From the NCBI RefSeq assembly GCF_010975035.1, contig NZ_JAAIUV010000017.1, positions 1 to 64,000 of the forward strand: 64,000 nt of DNA, read 5' to 3'. Positions 34,146 to 43,193 of the stretch are shown here, in pieces. The stretch is from Neobacillus thermocopriae. Its GTDB lineage: Bacteria; Bacillota; Bacilli; Bacillales; Cytobacillaceae. A model generated the notes under the pieces. It saw only the letters and a program-made list of their open reading frames with translations, was not told the DNA's origin and did not search any database. Positions within the stretch are counted from its first letter, which is position 1, and every line of letters begins with the position of its first letter. The position numbers and the translations under genes were made by a program.

Positions 34146-34267
34146 ACGAGCAAAGCCTCTATGAGATACAGCGAGTTGTACACGCCGAGCTGCTTCTTGA
34201 ATAAGCATACCTGAGGCAGGGACATCTGACAAACGCTTTTCATAGATTAAGGGTTTATTTTAAATAG

Positions 34268-34343
34268 GAGCCATTAGCTCAGTTGGTAGAGCATCTGACT
34301 TTTAATCAGAGGGTCGAAGGTTCGAGTCCTTCATGGCTCACCA
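34268..34343 (+). tRNA. tRNA-Lys (anticodon TTT)
   Basis: A 76-base cloverleaf starting GAGCCATTAGCTCAG, with the anticodon loop CTTTTAA (TTT), the T-arm GGTTCGAGTCC and an encoded CCA end. The acceptor arms GAGCCAT and ATGGCTC pair fully. It reads AAA/AAG lysine codons. Confidence 0.97.
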
Positions 34344-34355
34344 TTTTCCTTAATT

Positions 34356-34427
34356 GGCCCCTTGGTCAAGTGGTTAAGACACCGCCCTTTCACGGCGGTA
34401 ACACGGGTTCGAATCCCGTAGGGGTCA
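34356..34427 (+). tRNA. tRNA-Glu (anticodon TTC)
   Basis: A 72-base cloverleaf starting GGCCCCTTGGTCAAG, with the anticodon loop CTTTCAC (TTC), the T-arm GGGTTCGAATCCC and the 3' strand AGGGGTCA. The CCA end is not encoded; TCG follows instead, so CCA must be added after transcription. Confidence 0.97.
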
Positions 34428-34433
34428 TCGGCG

Positions 34434-34483
34434 AATGGCGGTCAGCAAAAGACAGGCAAGACCGGTCTACTTGTTGACTGCCA
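34434..34483 (+). other. Inverted repeat between tRNA-Glu and tRNA-Asp
   Basis: ATGGCGGTCAGCAA and TTGTTGACTGCCAT pair over 14 bases with two G-U wobbles, enclosing a 22-base loop. There is no T-run, so it is not a terminator. It may be a processing hairpin of the tRNA precursor. Confidence 0.55.
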
Positions 34484-34492
34484 TATAAATAC

Positions 34493-34569
34493 GGTTTGGT
34501 AGTTCAGTTGGTTAGAATGCCTGCCTGTCACGCAGGAGGTCGCGGGTTCGAGTCCCGTCCAGACCGCCA
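34493..34569 (+). tRNA. tRNA-Asp (anticodon GTC)
   Basis: A 77-base cloverleaf starting GGTTTGGTAGTTCAG, with the anticodon loop CTGTCAC (GTC), the T-arm CGGGTTCGAGTCCCG and an encoded CCA end. The acceptor stem contains one U-G pair relative to the usual B. subtilis sequence. Confidence 0.97.
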
Positions 34570-34612
34570 TTTTTCTTACATAGAATTTAAATTTAAAAAA
34601 ATATATAAATAT

Positions 34613-34685
34613 GGCTCAGTAGCTCAGTCGGTAGAGCAAAGGACTGAAAATCCTTGTGTCGGCGGTTCGATTCCGTCCTGAGCCA
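34613..34685 (+). tRNA. tRNA-Phe (anticodon GAA)
   Basis: A 73-base cloverleaf starting GGCTCAGTAGCTCAG, with the anticodon loop CTGAAAA (GAA), the T-arm CGGTTCGATTCCG and a perfect acceptor stem GGCTCAG/CTGAGCC. The CCA end is not encoded. Confidence 0.97.
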
Positions 34686-34691
34686 TCCCTA

Positions 34692-34724
34692 AAGAAGCTT
34701 GTTTTATACAAGCTTCTTTTTTTT
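34692..34724 (+). terminator. Terminator of the tRNA operon
   Basis: AAGAAGCTTG and CAAGCTTCTT form a 10-bp perfect stem with a seven-base loop, followed by a run of Ts. Confidence 0.9.
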
Positions 34725-34824
34725 CAATTTTGGAAAGTATGGTTTAAATTTTGAGAAATGTCTAGCGCTAGTATGTATATTTTATGGGTATTTTTACCTG
34801 TATTTCAAAGATAAAACAGGTAAA

Positions 34825-34841
34825 TGTAACTAACGTGTTTC
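34825..34841 (+). promoter_or_regulatory. Candidate WalR binding site
   Basis: TGTAAC-N5-TGTTTC fits the WalR direct-repeat consensus TGTWAH-N5-TGTWAH except for one base in the second half. It lies 170 bases upstream of an M23 wall peptidase gene, the type of gene WalR controls. The rest of the gap (34725-35010) is AT-rich with no gene. Confidence 0.35.
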
Positions 34842-35010
34842 AAAAAATGTAGGAACATGTCATTAATAATACACTTTTATTACATTATAAAGACTATGAA
34901 TCTTTTTATATTAAACTATGATACATTATAAAAGGCTAAAATTCTGGTCAAACCCTTATACAATTGGAACATGAAATGGAAAGAGGTTTACCGTGGTTTA
35001 GGAGGATAAT

Positions 35011-36462
35011 ATGTTTTTCTTCAAGAGAGAAACAAAAGCAAAGAAATTTTTCTGGCTTAAAACAATGGTCGCTTCAGCAGTGCTAGCGTCAGTTATTACT
35101 TTTACCAATGGGCCTACCGCTTTAGCTGACTCGGCTGATGAGTCAACGATCTACCATGTCTACCTTAATGGTACATATATTGGTAAAGTTACAGATAAAA
35201 AAGTGATTGAACAAACGATTGCTGAAGGAGTAAATACAAGTAATGATCTGAATAAATTTTTGGATAGTAAACTTAGACAGCAAATAGAGTATATCCCTGA
35301 ACAAATTTTTAGTTTATCTGTCAATAACAATGAAACGGTACAGACTTTAAAAGATAGTTTTCAAATTCAAGTTGAGGCTGCCGCTATTTTGATTGATGGC
35401 CAGCCTGTAGTATATTTGGAAGATCAAAATCAGGCAGAAGAAGCCATTAGGAATCTTAAACTTCAATATGTATCTGAGGATCAGTTGAAGGAGTATGAGG
35501 AGCGCAGTGGCTTGGACAAAAATACAATGCCTCCATTGGGAGAAAATGAAACGCGCATTTTAGACATTCGTATATCGAAAGAAGTTTCAATAGATACACG
35601 AACGGTTAAACCGGAAAAAATTATGTCTCCACAAGATGCCGTTACCTTTTTACAAAAAGGTGCGTTAGAAGAGATAAAATATGTGGTTCAAGAGGAAGAT
35701 GTTCTTGATTCTATTGCTCAAAAGCATGGCTTGGAAATGGAACAATTACTAGCACTAAATCCGGGAATAACAGAAGAAACCACTTTGCAAATCGGACAAG
35801 AATTGAATGTTACTGTACCGAAACCTTTTGTCGACGTAATTGTGGAAAAAGAAACAAACTTGATTGAGGAAGTACCATATCCTCAAGAAATACTTGAGGA
35901 TTCATCCCTTCCAAAGGGACAGACGATAATTGAGCAGGAAGGTCAAAATGGATCACGATCTGTTAACTATTTAATTTTTGAGCAGAATGGGGTAACTGTT
36001 AAGAAAGATGTTACGTATGAAAAAATTCTCCAGCAGCCTATAAAAAATATAGTAAAAAAAGGAACGAAGGTCATTTCTTCTCAGGGTGAGGGAAACTTTG
36101 CTTGGCCGGCAGTCGGCGGCTACATTTCTAGTAAAATGGGGCAACGTTGGGGAAGATTGCATAAAGGAATCGATATTGCAGGACCAAGCGATCGAACGAT
36201 TAAAGCGGCAGATAATGGTGTGGTAGTTTCTGCAGGTTGGAGCGGAGGCTATGGAAATAAAATTATTATTGATCATAAAAATGGCTTCCGTACGTTATAC
36301 GCTCATTTGTCTTCTATTAAAGTTAGTGTTGGTCAAACAGTTTCAAAAGGATCTTCAATTGGAATTATGGGTTCAACAGGGAATTCAACAGGAACCCACC
36401 TTCATTTTGAAGTTTATAAAAACGGTCGTCTAGTCGATCCGCTAAACTACGTCAACCGATAA
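35011..36462 (+). CDS. Secreted M23 peptidase with LysM and G5 domains
   Basis: A 483-residue cell-wall endopeptidase. An N-terminal signal/anchor segment (about residues 17-40, MVASAVLASVITFTNG, with a possible cleavage after TALA) is followed by a poorly defined region to about 220. Then come a LysM motif (YVVQEEDVLDSIAQKHGLE, about 224-270), a G5-type beta domain (about 280-345) and the LytM/M23 zinc domain. The zinc ligands are visible in HKGIDIA near residue 384 and HLHFE near 463. M23 enzymes cut peptide cross-bridges. It lies alone between the tRNA operon and walR, and a possible WalR site upstream suggests control by the neighbouring WalRK system. Confidence 0.9.
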   Translation: MFFFKRETKAKKFFWLKTMVASAVLASVITFTNGPTALADSADESTIYHVYLNGTYIGKVTDKKVIEQTIAEGVNTSNDLNKFLDSKLRQQIEYIPEQIFSLSVNNNETVQTLKDSFQIQVEAAAILIDGQPVVYLEDQNQAEEAIRNLKLQYVSEDQLKEYEERSGLDKNTMPPLGENETRILDIRISKEVSIDTRTVKPEKIMSPQDAVTFLQKGALEEIKYVVQEEDVLDSIAQKHGLEMEQLLALNPGITEETTLQIGQELNVTVPKPFVDVIVEKETNLIEEVPYPQEILEDSSLPKGQTIIEQEGQNGSRSVNYLIFEQNGVTVKKDVTYEKILQQPIKNIVKKGTKVISSQGEGNFAWPAVGGYISSKMGQRWGRLHKGIDIAGPSDRTIKAADNGVVVSAGWSGGYGNKIIIDHKNGFRTLYAHLSSIKVSVGQTVSKGSSIGIMGSTGNSTGTHLHFEVYKNGRLVDPLNYVNR

Positions 36463-36463
36463 T

Positions 36464-36491
36464 GGTCTCTAGTTACAACTAGAGACTTTTT
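36464..36491 (+). terminator. Terminator after the M23 peptidase gene
   Basis: GTCTCTAGTT and AACTAGAGAC form a 10-bp stem with a two-base centre, followed by TTTTT. Confidence 0.8.
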
Positions 36492-36592
36492 CTTATGAGA
36501 AAAGACAATCTGTGTTCAACTTGATTAAATAGCTAACAACGGAGAGCACATTTACTCTCTTTTCCATGATTGGTTATTTTTAGAGTTTTTAA

Positions 36593-36699
36593 TATCTCAG
36601 TTGGAGATCACACAAGGAGCATTAACATCGCACAACCGAAAGCGACAGCTTTTGGGAGGAGGCTTTACGCCGCTGGACAGGGTGCTTCCGCTTTTCTAT
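36593..36699. repeat. Intergenic repeat, copy A
   Basis: It shares ATATCTCAGTTGGAGA (36593-36608) and a 38-base block (36662-36699, GCTTTACGCCGCTGGACAGG and on) exactly with copy B. It is non-coding. The middle differs between copies. This resembles the abundant intergenic repeats of Bacillaceae genomes that contain CTTCCGCTTTTC and ACGATAAGTCAACATCGAATC segments; the family name is from memory of the pattern, not a search. Confidence 0.8.
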
Positions 36700-36731
36700 T
36701 AAGATAAGAATGTGTATTTAGGACTTAGAGA

Positions 36732-36886
36732 ATTGTCTAGCTTCAGCACCCTAGCGGCTAGAATCCTTCGGTCTCCGCCCTACGATAAGTCAACATCGAA
36801 TCGCATACGCTTTTCGTGTTTCCTATATCTCAGTTGGAGACCTCCATGCTTTACGCCGCTGGACAGGGTGCTTCCGCTTTTCTATA
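36732..36886. repeat. Intergenic repeat, copy B
   Basis: A more complete copy: TTGTCTAGCTTCAGCACC, then GCGGCTAG, CCTACGATAAGTCAACATCG, CTTTTCGTGTTTCCT, ATATCTCAGTTGGAGA and the 38-base block (36848-36885) identical to copy A. A decayed relative lies at 32186-32252. Together copies A and B fill most of the 550-base gap before walR; the remaining 36887-37019 should contain the walR promoter. Confidence 0.8.
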
Positions 36887-37019
36887 TGACATAGACGATT
36901 GAAAAAGACAAATACTAGTAGATGAATTTATGATATAACAATGGTAAAGTAAAATAGAATACGTGTGAGATTCAATTACTTTTTCATAAAATAGATTTAT
37001 TAAAAAAGGAGCAATGGTT

Positions 37020-37730
37020 ATGGATAAGAAAATTCTCGTTATTGATGATGAAAAACCAATTGCGGATATTTTACAATTCAACCTGAAAAAAGAAGGTTAT
37101 GATGTATATTGTGCTTATGATGGAAACGAAGCTCTCCGTTTAGTAGAGGAAATACAACCTGATTTAATTTTATTAGATATTATGTTGCCGCAAAGAGACG
37201 GAATGGAAGTCTGCCGTGAAGTCCGTAAAAAATATGATATGCCTATTATCATGCTGACAGCAAAAGATTCCGAAATTGATAAAGTGCTTGGGCTGGAACT
37301 TGGGGCAGATGATTATGTGACCAAGCCATTTAGTACAAGGGAATTAATTGCCCGTGTAAAAGCGAACTTACGCAGGCATCAGCAAGTTACTACGCAACCA
37401 GAAACAGAAAATGAAACAAACGAAATTGTCGTTGGCTCACTTGTGATACATCCGGATGCCTATGTCGTATCCAAGCGTGGAGAGACTATTGAATTGACAC
37501 ATCGTGAATTTGAATTACTTTACTATTTGGCGAAACATATTGGCCAGGTAATGACAAGAGAGCATTTGCTTCAAACCGTTTGGGGGTATGACTATTACGG
37601 TGATGTTCGTACTGTAGACGTAACAGTTAGACGACTTCGTGAAAAAATTGAAGACAATCCAAGCCATCCAGCATGGATTGTAACACGTCGAGGTGTCGGT
37701 TATTATCTACGGAATCCTGAACAGGAGTAA
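37020..37730 (+). CDS. walR: Response regulator WalR (YycF)
   Basis: WalR is the essential OmpR-type regulator of cell-wall metabolism, activating autolysins and repressing their inhibitors. The receiver domain has Asp9/Asp10 and the phosphorylation site Asp53 in [10 protein letters not shown] at the TKPFSTREL motif is present. The winged-helix C-domain ends with the [24 protein letters not shown] block. It has 236 residues and is nearly identical to B. subtilis. ATG 37020 lies eight bases after AAGGAG; ATG 37014 is too close to that site. It leads the walRKHIJ operon. Confidence 0.98.
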   Translation: MDKKILVIDDEKPIADILQFNLKKEGYDVYCAYDGNEALRLVEEIQPDLILLDIMLPQRDGMEVCREVRKKYDMPIIMLTAKDSEIDKVLGLELGADDYVTKPFSTRELIARVKANLRRHQQVTTQPETENETNEIVVGSLVIHPDAYVVSKRGETIELTHREFELLYYLAKHIGQVMTREHLLQTVWGYDYYGDVRTVDVTVRRLREKIEDNPSHPAWIVTRRGVGYYLRNPEQE

Positions 37731-37736
37731 TGACTG

Positions 37737-39566
37737 GTGAAAAAAGTTGGTTTCTTTAGCTCGATACATGTAAAGTTTGTCATCATCTATGTCCTCCTTA
37801 TACTTGTGGCCATGCAAATTATCGGTGTTTATTTTGTCCGACAGCTGGAGGAAACATTAAGGACCAATTTTCAAACATCTATAAAAGAACGAGTGAATTT
37901 GCTTGCCTATAATATAAGAGAGGAAATGGAAAAGCAAAGAACACAAGATGATCCCACACTTGAAGAAGATATTAGAAAAATTCTTAGGGATTTTGATGAT
38001 GCTGGGGATATATCGGAAGTTATGGTCATTGAAAGCAGATCTCTCAAAATACTGGGAACTTCTCATCCAGGAAATCAAGGAGTCGTTGGTCAGAAAACAA
38101 CTGAGCTCCGCATTAAGCAATCAATGGTATTAGAAGAGGATTTAAGTGCCATTGAAATGGAGCCCCATGGAAGAAATCGGATTTGGGTCCTTTCTATCCC
38201 GATAAAATCTGGAAAAAAAGTGATAGGGGCTATTTATTTAGAGGCAAAGATTGAAACGGTGTTTGAACAGATGAAAACCATAAATGGAATTTTTGCCACT
38301 GGAACAGCTATTGCCTTATCCATTACGGCACTTCTTGGCATTTTACTTGCCCAGACTATTACTAGACCGATTGCTGATATGAAAAAACAAGCGATGGCCA
38401 TGGCGAAAGGAAATTTTTCTCGTAAAGTTAAAGTGTATGGAAATGATGAAATCGGAACATTGGCAATCACTTTTAATAATTTAACCAGAAAGCTTCAAGA
38501 AGCGCAGGCAATGACAGAAGGAGAAAGAAGGAAACTTTCCTCTGTTCTCTCTTATATGACGGATGGTGTTATTGCTACTGATCGAAAAGGACGAGTCATT
38601 TTGATTAATGAACAGGCAGCAGAAATGCTGAATGTTTCACGTGAAACAGTCCTGTCCCAACCGATTGTGTCTTTATTAGATTTAGATGATACGAATACCT
38701 TTGAAGACTTGTTGGAAGAAAAGGATTCTTTAATTTTGGATTATAGTACGAAAACGAAAAATTATATTCTTCGGGCCAATTTTTCCGTCATTCAAAAGGA
38801 AACAGGGTTTGTTAATGGTTTAATCTGTGTCCTTCATGATATTACAGAGCAGGAGAAAATTGATGCCGAAAGAAGAGAGTTTGTGGCCAATGTTTCTCAT
38901 GAACTTAGGACTCCATTAACAACGATGAGAAGCTACCTAGAAGCATTAGCGGACGGAGCTTGGCGAGATGAGGAGCTTGCTCCAAACTTTTTGGAAGTAA
39001 CAAGGACAGAAACGGAACGTATGATTCGACTGGTTAATGATTTGCTCACCCTATCAAAAATGGATAGTACGGATTATCAAATGAAAGTGGAATGGGTGAA
39101 CTTTATCAAATTCTTCCATCGAATTATTGACCGGTTCGAGATGACAAAGGAACAAAATGTCACCTTTCAACGAAATCTTCCTGATCAAGCGATGTTTGTA
39201 GAAATTGATGAAGATAAATTGACGCAGGTTTTATACAATATTATTTCCAATGCTCTTAAGTATTCTCCGGAAGGCGGTCAGGTCACCTTTTCTGTTGAAG
39301 AACGAGGAAAATGGATGGTTGTCAGTGTATCAGACCAAGGAATGGGGATACCTAAAAAAAGTATTGGGAAAATATTTGATCGATTTTATCGCGTAGATAA
39401 AGCAAGAACCCGAAAAATGGGTGGTACGGGGTTAGGACTTGCTATTGCGAAAGAAATTGTGGATGCTCATGGAGGAAACATCTGGGCGGAAAGTGAGGAA
39501 GGAAAAGGAACGACGATTTCTTTTTCTTTGCCATATGAGCGAGCTGAAGAGGATGAATGGTCATGA
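37737..39566 (+). CDS. walK: Sensor histidine kinase WalK (YycG)
   Basis: WalK is the membrane kinase that phosphorylates WalR in response to wall status at the septum. TM1 is at about residues 10-32 and TM2 at 182-205, enclosing an extracellular PAS-like domain. A HAMP domain, a cytoplasmic PAS domain and the kinase core follow. The H-box is FVANVSHELRTPLTTMRSYL near residue 388; N, G1 (DQGMGIP) and G2 (GGTGLGLAIAKEI) boxes are intact. The start is GTG 37737 after CAGGAG. An exact parS lies in the PAS-coding part, encoding NVSRET. The 3' end overlaps walH. Confidence 0.98.
   Translation: MKKVGFFSSIHVKFVIIYVLLILVAMQIIGVYFVRQLEETLRTNFQTSIKERVNLLAYNIREEMEKQRTQDDPTLEEDIRKILRDFDDAGDISEVMVIESRSLKILGTSHPGNQGVVGQKTTELRIKQSMVLEEDLSAIEMEPHGRNRIWVLSIPIKSGKKVIGAIYLEAKIETVFEQMKTINGIFATGTAIALSITALLGILLAQTITRPIADMKKQAMAMAKGNFSRKVKVYGNDEIGTLAITFNNLTRKLQEAQAMTEGERRKLSSVLSYMTDGVIATDRKGRVILINEQAAEMLNVSRETVLSQPIVSLLDLDDTNTFEDLLEEKDSLILDYSTKTKNYILRANFSVIQKETGFVNGLICVLHDITEQEKIDAERREFVANVSHELRTPLTTMRSYLEALADGAWRDEELAPNFLEVTRTETERMIRLVNDLLTLSKMDSTDYQMKVEWVNFIKFFHRIIDRFEMTKEQNVTFQRNLPDQAMFVEIDEDKLTQVLYNIISNALKYSPEGGQVTFSVEERGKWMVVSVSDQGMGIPKKSIGKIFDRFYRVDKARTRKMGGTGLGLAIAKEIVDAHGGNIWAESEEGKGTTISFSLPYERAEEDEWS
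38633..38648. other. parS site inside walK
   Basis: TGTTTCACGTGAAACA, an exact parS, 19 kb from the copy in spo0J and 12 kb from the copy before ssb. It lies within the coding sequence of the WalK PAS domain. Confidence 0.95.
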
Positions 39567-40885
39567 GATATGAAAATATTAAATCCGTTATCTTAACCAT
39601 ATTAGTATTGGTCAGTATTTTATTAACATGGAATCTATGGACCTATCAGCCTAATTACGATACGATTGAAAACCGTCCGTTTGTCGAATCAGTTACGTTA
39701 AGTGATGCAAAAGAAATTGATAAAATTATCCGCCCTGACCGTATTTTATACCATATGAAAAATGAGCATTACGGTACGAATAATACACAGAAACTTGATG
39801 CCGTCATCAAGGAATTAACGAAATGGACATTTTTTGATGTGAAAAATTATACGGAGAAGGTAGAAAATATTGACGATCTCATTCATTTAACTGGAAATGC
39901 TGAAATTATATTTCCAGGTGAAGTTCCTATTGAATTATATCGAAGAGTACTGAATATTGAGGGGAAAAAAGTTCCTTCCTTTAATTTTAATCGAATTATT
40001 ATTAGTGTAGATAATTCAGGAGGAGAGAATGGGGTTGTCTACTTTGTTTCTACAGAAAATCAGGAAGTCTATATCAGCCATATATCACCCGCTAATTTAA
40101 GCGAGTTTAACCGTAATTTTTATAAGAAAGCGTACCAGTTGCCCCGTTATTTTGCGTACAAACTTTCTGAGGAAACAACATTATTCCTACCAGAAAGTGA
40201 AAAGGAGATGTTAATTTATAAATTCTTGCCTGTTACTCTAAATTCAGAGGAATTTAAGGAGGCACTTTTCAGAGATCCAAGTTTTGTTCAAAAAAACACA
40301 ACTGGACAAATAGAAGAATTTACGAATGATTCAAGTAAAATGACTGTTGACAGTGATAGTAACATTCTTTCCTATGTCAACCCTACTGCTGATGATGATT
40401 ATGTAGAAGATTCCTATGAATTAGTCAAGCGGAGTATTGATTTTGTCAATGAACATGGTGGGTGGACAGACTCTTATCGCTATGTATATAAAAATGAATA
40501 TAGTGCAATAACCATATTTCGGCTCTATACCGATGATGGATACCCTGTTTTTCATGACCACGGACTTTCGGAAATCACTGAAGTATGGGGGCGAAATGAA
40601 ATTTGTCAATATAAACGACCCAATATTTCGCTTGAGCTTCCATTAACTACGGAAATGCAAACGGTGAAACGTCCTTCAGGGCACAAGGTTTTGGAATTTC
40701 TTAAGAACCAACGTAACTTTAAATCCGAACTTTTAGAAGACATGGTTTTAGGCTACCGGATGGATAGGGATTCTAAGGATAATCGATTAATCGTTTTGGA
40801 GCCTGCCTGGTTTTATCGTTATGATGGCACTTGGAGACAAATTACGATGGAAGACCTAGGAGGTCTTAAACATGGATTGGAGTAA
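39563..40885 (+). CDS. walH: WalRK regulatory protein WalH (YycH)
   Basis: A 440-residue membrane-anchored protein with one N-terminal helix (IKSVILTILVLVSILLTWNLW) and a large extracytoplasmic part. In B. subtilis WalH and WalI form a complex with WalK and restrain its activity. I use ATG 39563, which gives the family start MRYENIKSV and follows GAGG by ten bases; ATG 39557 is the alternative. It overlaps both walK and walI, so the operon is translationally coupled. Confidence 0.94.
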   Translation: MRYENIKSVILTILVLVSILLTWNLWTYQPNYDTIENRPFVESVTLSDAKEIDKIIRPDRILYHMKNEHYGTNNTQKLDAVIKELTKWTFFDVKNYTEKVENIDDLIHLTGNAEIIFPGEVPIELYRRVLNIEGKKVPSFNFNRIIISVDNSGGENGVVYFVSTENQEVYISHISPANLSEFNRNFYKKAYQLPRYFAYKLSEETTLFLPESEKEMLIYKFLPVTLNSEEFKEALFRDPSFVQKNTTGQIEEFTNDSSKMTVDSDSNILSYVNPTADDDYVEDSYELVKRSIDFVNEHGGWTDSYRYVYKNEYSAITIFRLYTDDGYPVFHDHGLSEITEVWGRNEICQYKRPNISLELPLTTEMQTVKRPSGHKVLEFLKNQRNFKSELLEDMVLGYRMDRDSKDNRLIVLEPAWFYRYDGTWRQITMEDLGGLKHGLE

Positions 40886-41669
40886 AATAAAAACAATATT
40901 TATTATTACTTTTCTTATTTTAGATGTATACCTCCTCTTTCAACTCATGAAAATCCGGGATGCCAATAAATACGAGATTATGACCCCAACTTCTATTGAG
41001 GAAAAGTTGAAGAATGATGAAATTAAATTTAAGGATCTTCCAAAGACGGACATTAAAGCACAATACTTTAGTGCAAAACCCAAAATTTTTAATAAAGAAG
41101 ACTTGACCAAGTTAAAAGGACAAGTAGTCAAGATTAATGAAACAGGTACATCCATTAATTCCGAACTGGAAAAACCCATACAGTTAGGTGAAAAATTTGA
41201 ACCGGCTGAGCTTGCTTCTTTTGTAAAGGAAAATATCCTTTATGGCGACCAATATCAATTTGGGGAAAGAAACGAAAAAAAGAACACGATCATTTATTAT
41301 CAGCAATACGACAATGTTCCTTTGTATAAAAATATTAACGGAATGATTGTATTTTATTATAATGCCGACAATCAGATCGTTTCTTATCAACAAACCTATC
41401 TGGAGGAATTTGAAAAGCTGACAGAAAAGGAAGTGGTTCTTCCACCTTTAAAAGCGATGGAAACTTTACATCAAAAAGGGGAGCTACAGCCTAAAAGTGA
41501 GATTACAAAAGTTGAACTTGGGTATTCTACCCGGATTCAGTTGGCTGCATCGCAAGTATTGGCACCAACGTGGCGTATTGTGGTTAATGATGAAAAAAGC
41601 CTTTTTGTTAATGCATTTGAGGGCAAGATCATTGATTTTAATAGTGATGAAAATATAAATGTGGAGTGA
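40872..41669 (+). CDS. walI: WalRK regulatory protein WalI (YycI)
   Basis: A 265-residue protein with one N-terminal membrane helix (IKTIFIITFLILDVYLLFQL) and an extracytoplasmic domain of the YycI fold. It acts with WalH to modulate WalK. It is preceded by AGGAGG inside the walH 3' end, which it overlaps by 14 bases, and followed seven bases later by walJ. Confidence 0.93.
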   Translation: MDWSKIKTIFIITFLILDVYLLFQLMKIRDANKYEIMTPTSIEEKLKNDEIKFKDLPKTDIKAQYFSAKPKIFNKEDLTKLKGQVVKINETGTSINSELEKPIQLGEKFEPAELASFVKENILYGDQYQFGERNEKKNTIIYYQQYDNVPLYKNINGMIVFYYNADNQIVSYQQTYLEEFEKLTEKEVVLPPLKAMETLHQKGELQPKSEITKVELGYSTRIQLAASQVLAPTWRIVVNDEKSLFVNAFEGKIIDFNSDENINVE

Positions 41670-41676
41670 ATAATGT

Positions 41677-42471
41677 ATGTCTTTACGTTATAGCATTCTG
41701 GCAAGTGGGAGTACGGGAAACGCACTGTATGTTGAGTCTGACGAACACTCCTTCCTTGTGGATGCAGGTTTAAGCGGCAAACAAATGGAGCAGCTTTTTC
41801 AGCAAATAGATCGGGATATCAGCAAGCTTTCTGCTATATTTGTCACTCATGAGCATAGTGATCATATTAAAGGAATTGGTGTCTTGGCCCGAAAATATAA
41901 ATTGCCTGTATATGCAAATGAAAAAACATGGAAGGCGATGGAGAGCTCAGTAGGCGTAATACCGACTGAACAGAAGTTTGTTTTTAATATGGAAACTGTT
42001 CAAAGCTTCGGATCCGTAGATATTGAATCATTTGGTGTCTCCCATGATGCGGCTGAACCAATGTTTTATATTTTCCATCATTCCGGAAAAAAGCTTGTTC
42101 AAATTACGGATACCGGTTATGTAAGTGACCGAATGAAAGGCATTATTTCCAATGCGGATGTTTATATTTTTGAATCTAATCATGATGTCCATATGCTACG
42201 GATGGGAAGATATCCTTGGAGTATTAAACGACGTATTCTTAGCGATGTTGGACATGTTTCCAATGAAGATGCTGCACTGGCAATGAGTGATGTGATTGGG
42301 GACAGGACAAAACGAATCTATCTTGCCCATTTAAGTCTTGATAATAATATGAAAGACTTAGCGAGAATGTCGGTAACGCAAACATTAAAATCCCGTGGGA
42401 TTATTGTTGGTGAGCAATTTGAGTTATATGATACCGATCCAAAGATCCCAACTATTTTAACAGCAGTTTAG
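41677..42471 (+). CDS. walJ: Metallo-beta-lactamase-fold hydrolase WalJ (YycJ/VicX)
   Basis: A 264-residue MBL-fold protein. The metal-binding motif is [10 protein letters not shown] near residue 60, with further ligands in [14 protein letters not shown] and the late histidine AHLSLDNN. YycJ-type enzymes act as nucleases in vitro, and the gene has been linked to DNA repair and to coordination of division with replication. It closes the walRKHIJ operon and is followed by a strong terminator. Confidence 0.95.
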   Translation: MSLRYSILASGSTGNALYVESDEHSFLVDAGLSGKQMEQLFQQIDRDISKLSAIFVTHEHSDHIKGIGVLARKYKLPVYANEKTWKAMESSVGVIPTEQKFVFNMETVQSFGSVDIESFGVSHDAAEPMFYIFHHSGKKLVQITDTGYVSDRMKGIISNADVYIFESNHDVHMLRMGRYPWSIKRRILSDVGHVSNEDAALAMSDVIGDRTKRIYLAHLSLDNNMKDLARMSVTQTLKSRGIIVGEQFELYDTDPKIPTILTAV

Positions 42472-42476
42472 TAGAA

Positions 42477-42514
42477 AAAGTGAGCAGATGAATGAATATC
42501 TGCTCACTTTTTTT
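42477..42514 (+). terminator. Terminator of the walRKHIJ operon
   Basis: AAGTGAGCAGAT and ATCTGCTCACTT form a 12-bp stem around a short loop, followed by a T-run. Confidence 0.9.
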
Positions 42515-42601
42515 GTTATGGTTCTGTTAAAGGTAAATGTTGATATTTGTACCTTTCCCTAATCTTGATATAATCTACATAGGAACAAATATTCGGGGAT
42601 G

Positions 42602-43136
42602 TAGTCTAGGTGAGCAAAGCGTTTAGCCACTTGTTAAAGTATATCGACAAATTCCCACACACTAAAAAAGAATAAGTATATTAATGGGTTAAACGCTATG
42701 TTGAACCTTCTTCTTCTGCTAATGGTCCGTTAATTAATGTAATGAGAGAAACTCGTTTTAAGGAAGGGTTCGAGCGCCCACGGAATCGTATATGTTGTGG
42801 CAAAACTTTCATTGACACAACCAACAATGTCTTTGTACCGTACATGAAAAGGCAACGAATGGATTCCATTCGTTGATGGTATGTTCAAAGGATGTTCCCT
42901 GTTGCTGATATCGTAGAGGTTATTTGGGTTACGCTTTTCTATTGGAGGCACAAACTGTTAACGCCATTTTGAAGGGATCGTTGAAATTTAAAGGTGTGGC
43001 TACAAAATATCTCGATAATTACCTTGCTTGGTTTTTATTTGTTAATAGTCGTATTAATGAAAACATATTAACGCCTTTTGTTTTTGAAATGAAAGATACT
43101 TATAATAGCCTACGATTATCTAAATTCGTTGAGTAA
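42602..43136 (+). pseudogene. Decayed transposase, probably IS1595/ISXO2 type
   Basis: Two fragments of one transposase can be read in different frames. Around 42742 a frame gives RFKEGFERPRNR and CCGKTFIDTTNNVF, like the N-terminal zinc ribbon of IS1595-type transposases. Around 42970 a frame gives KGSLKFKGVATKYLDNYLAW, like the C-terminal end of the same family. The catalytic middle is missing or scrambled by stops. I see no clean terminal repeats. The family is an inference from these motifs. It fills the 720-base gap after walJ. Confidence 0.5.
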
Positions 43137-43193
43137 TTCTTATTCAACGGGGCAGAAGAAACAAAAATCTAATTGATAAAAGGATGAAGAGCT

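Noticed and set aside
34283..34681. Open frames across the tRNA genes
   Set aside because: They are translations of tRNA sequence; the cloverleaf structures explain the conservation.
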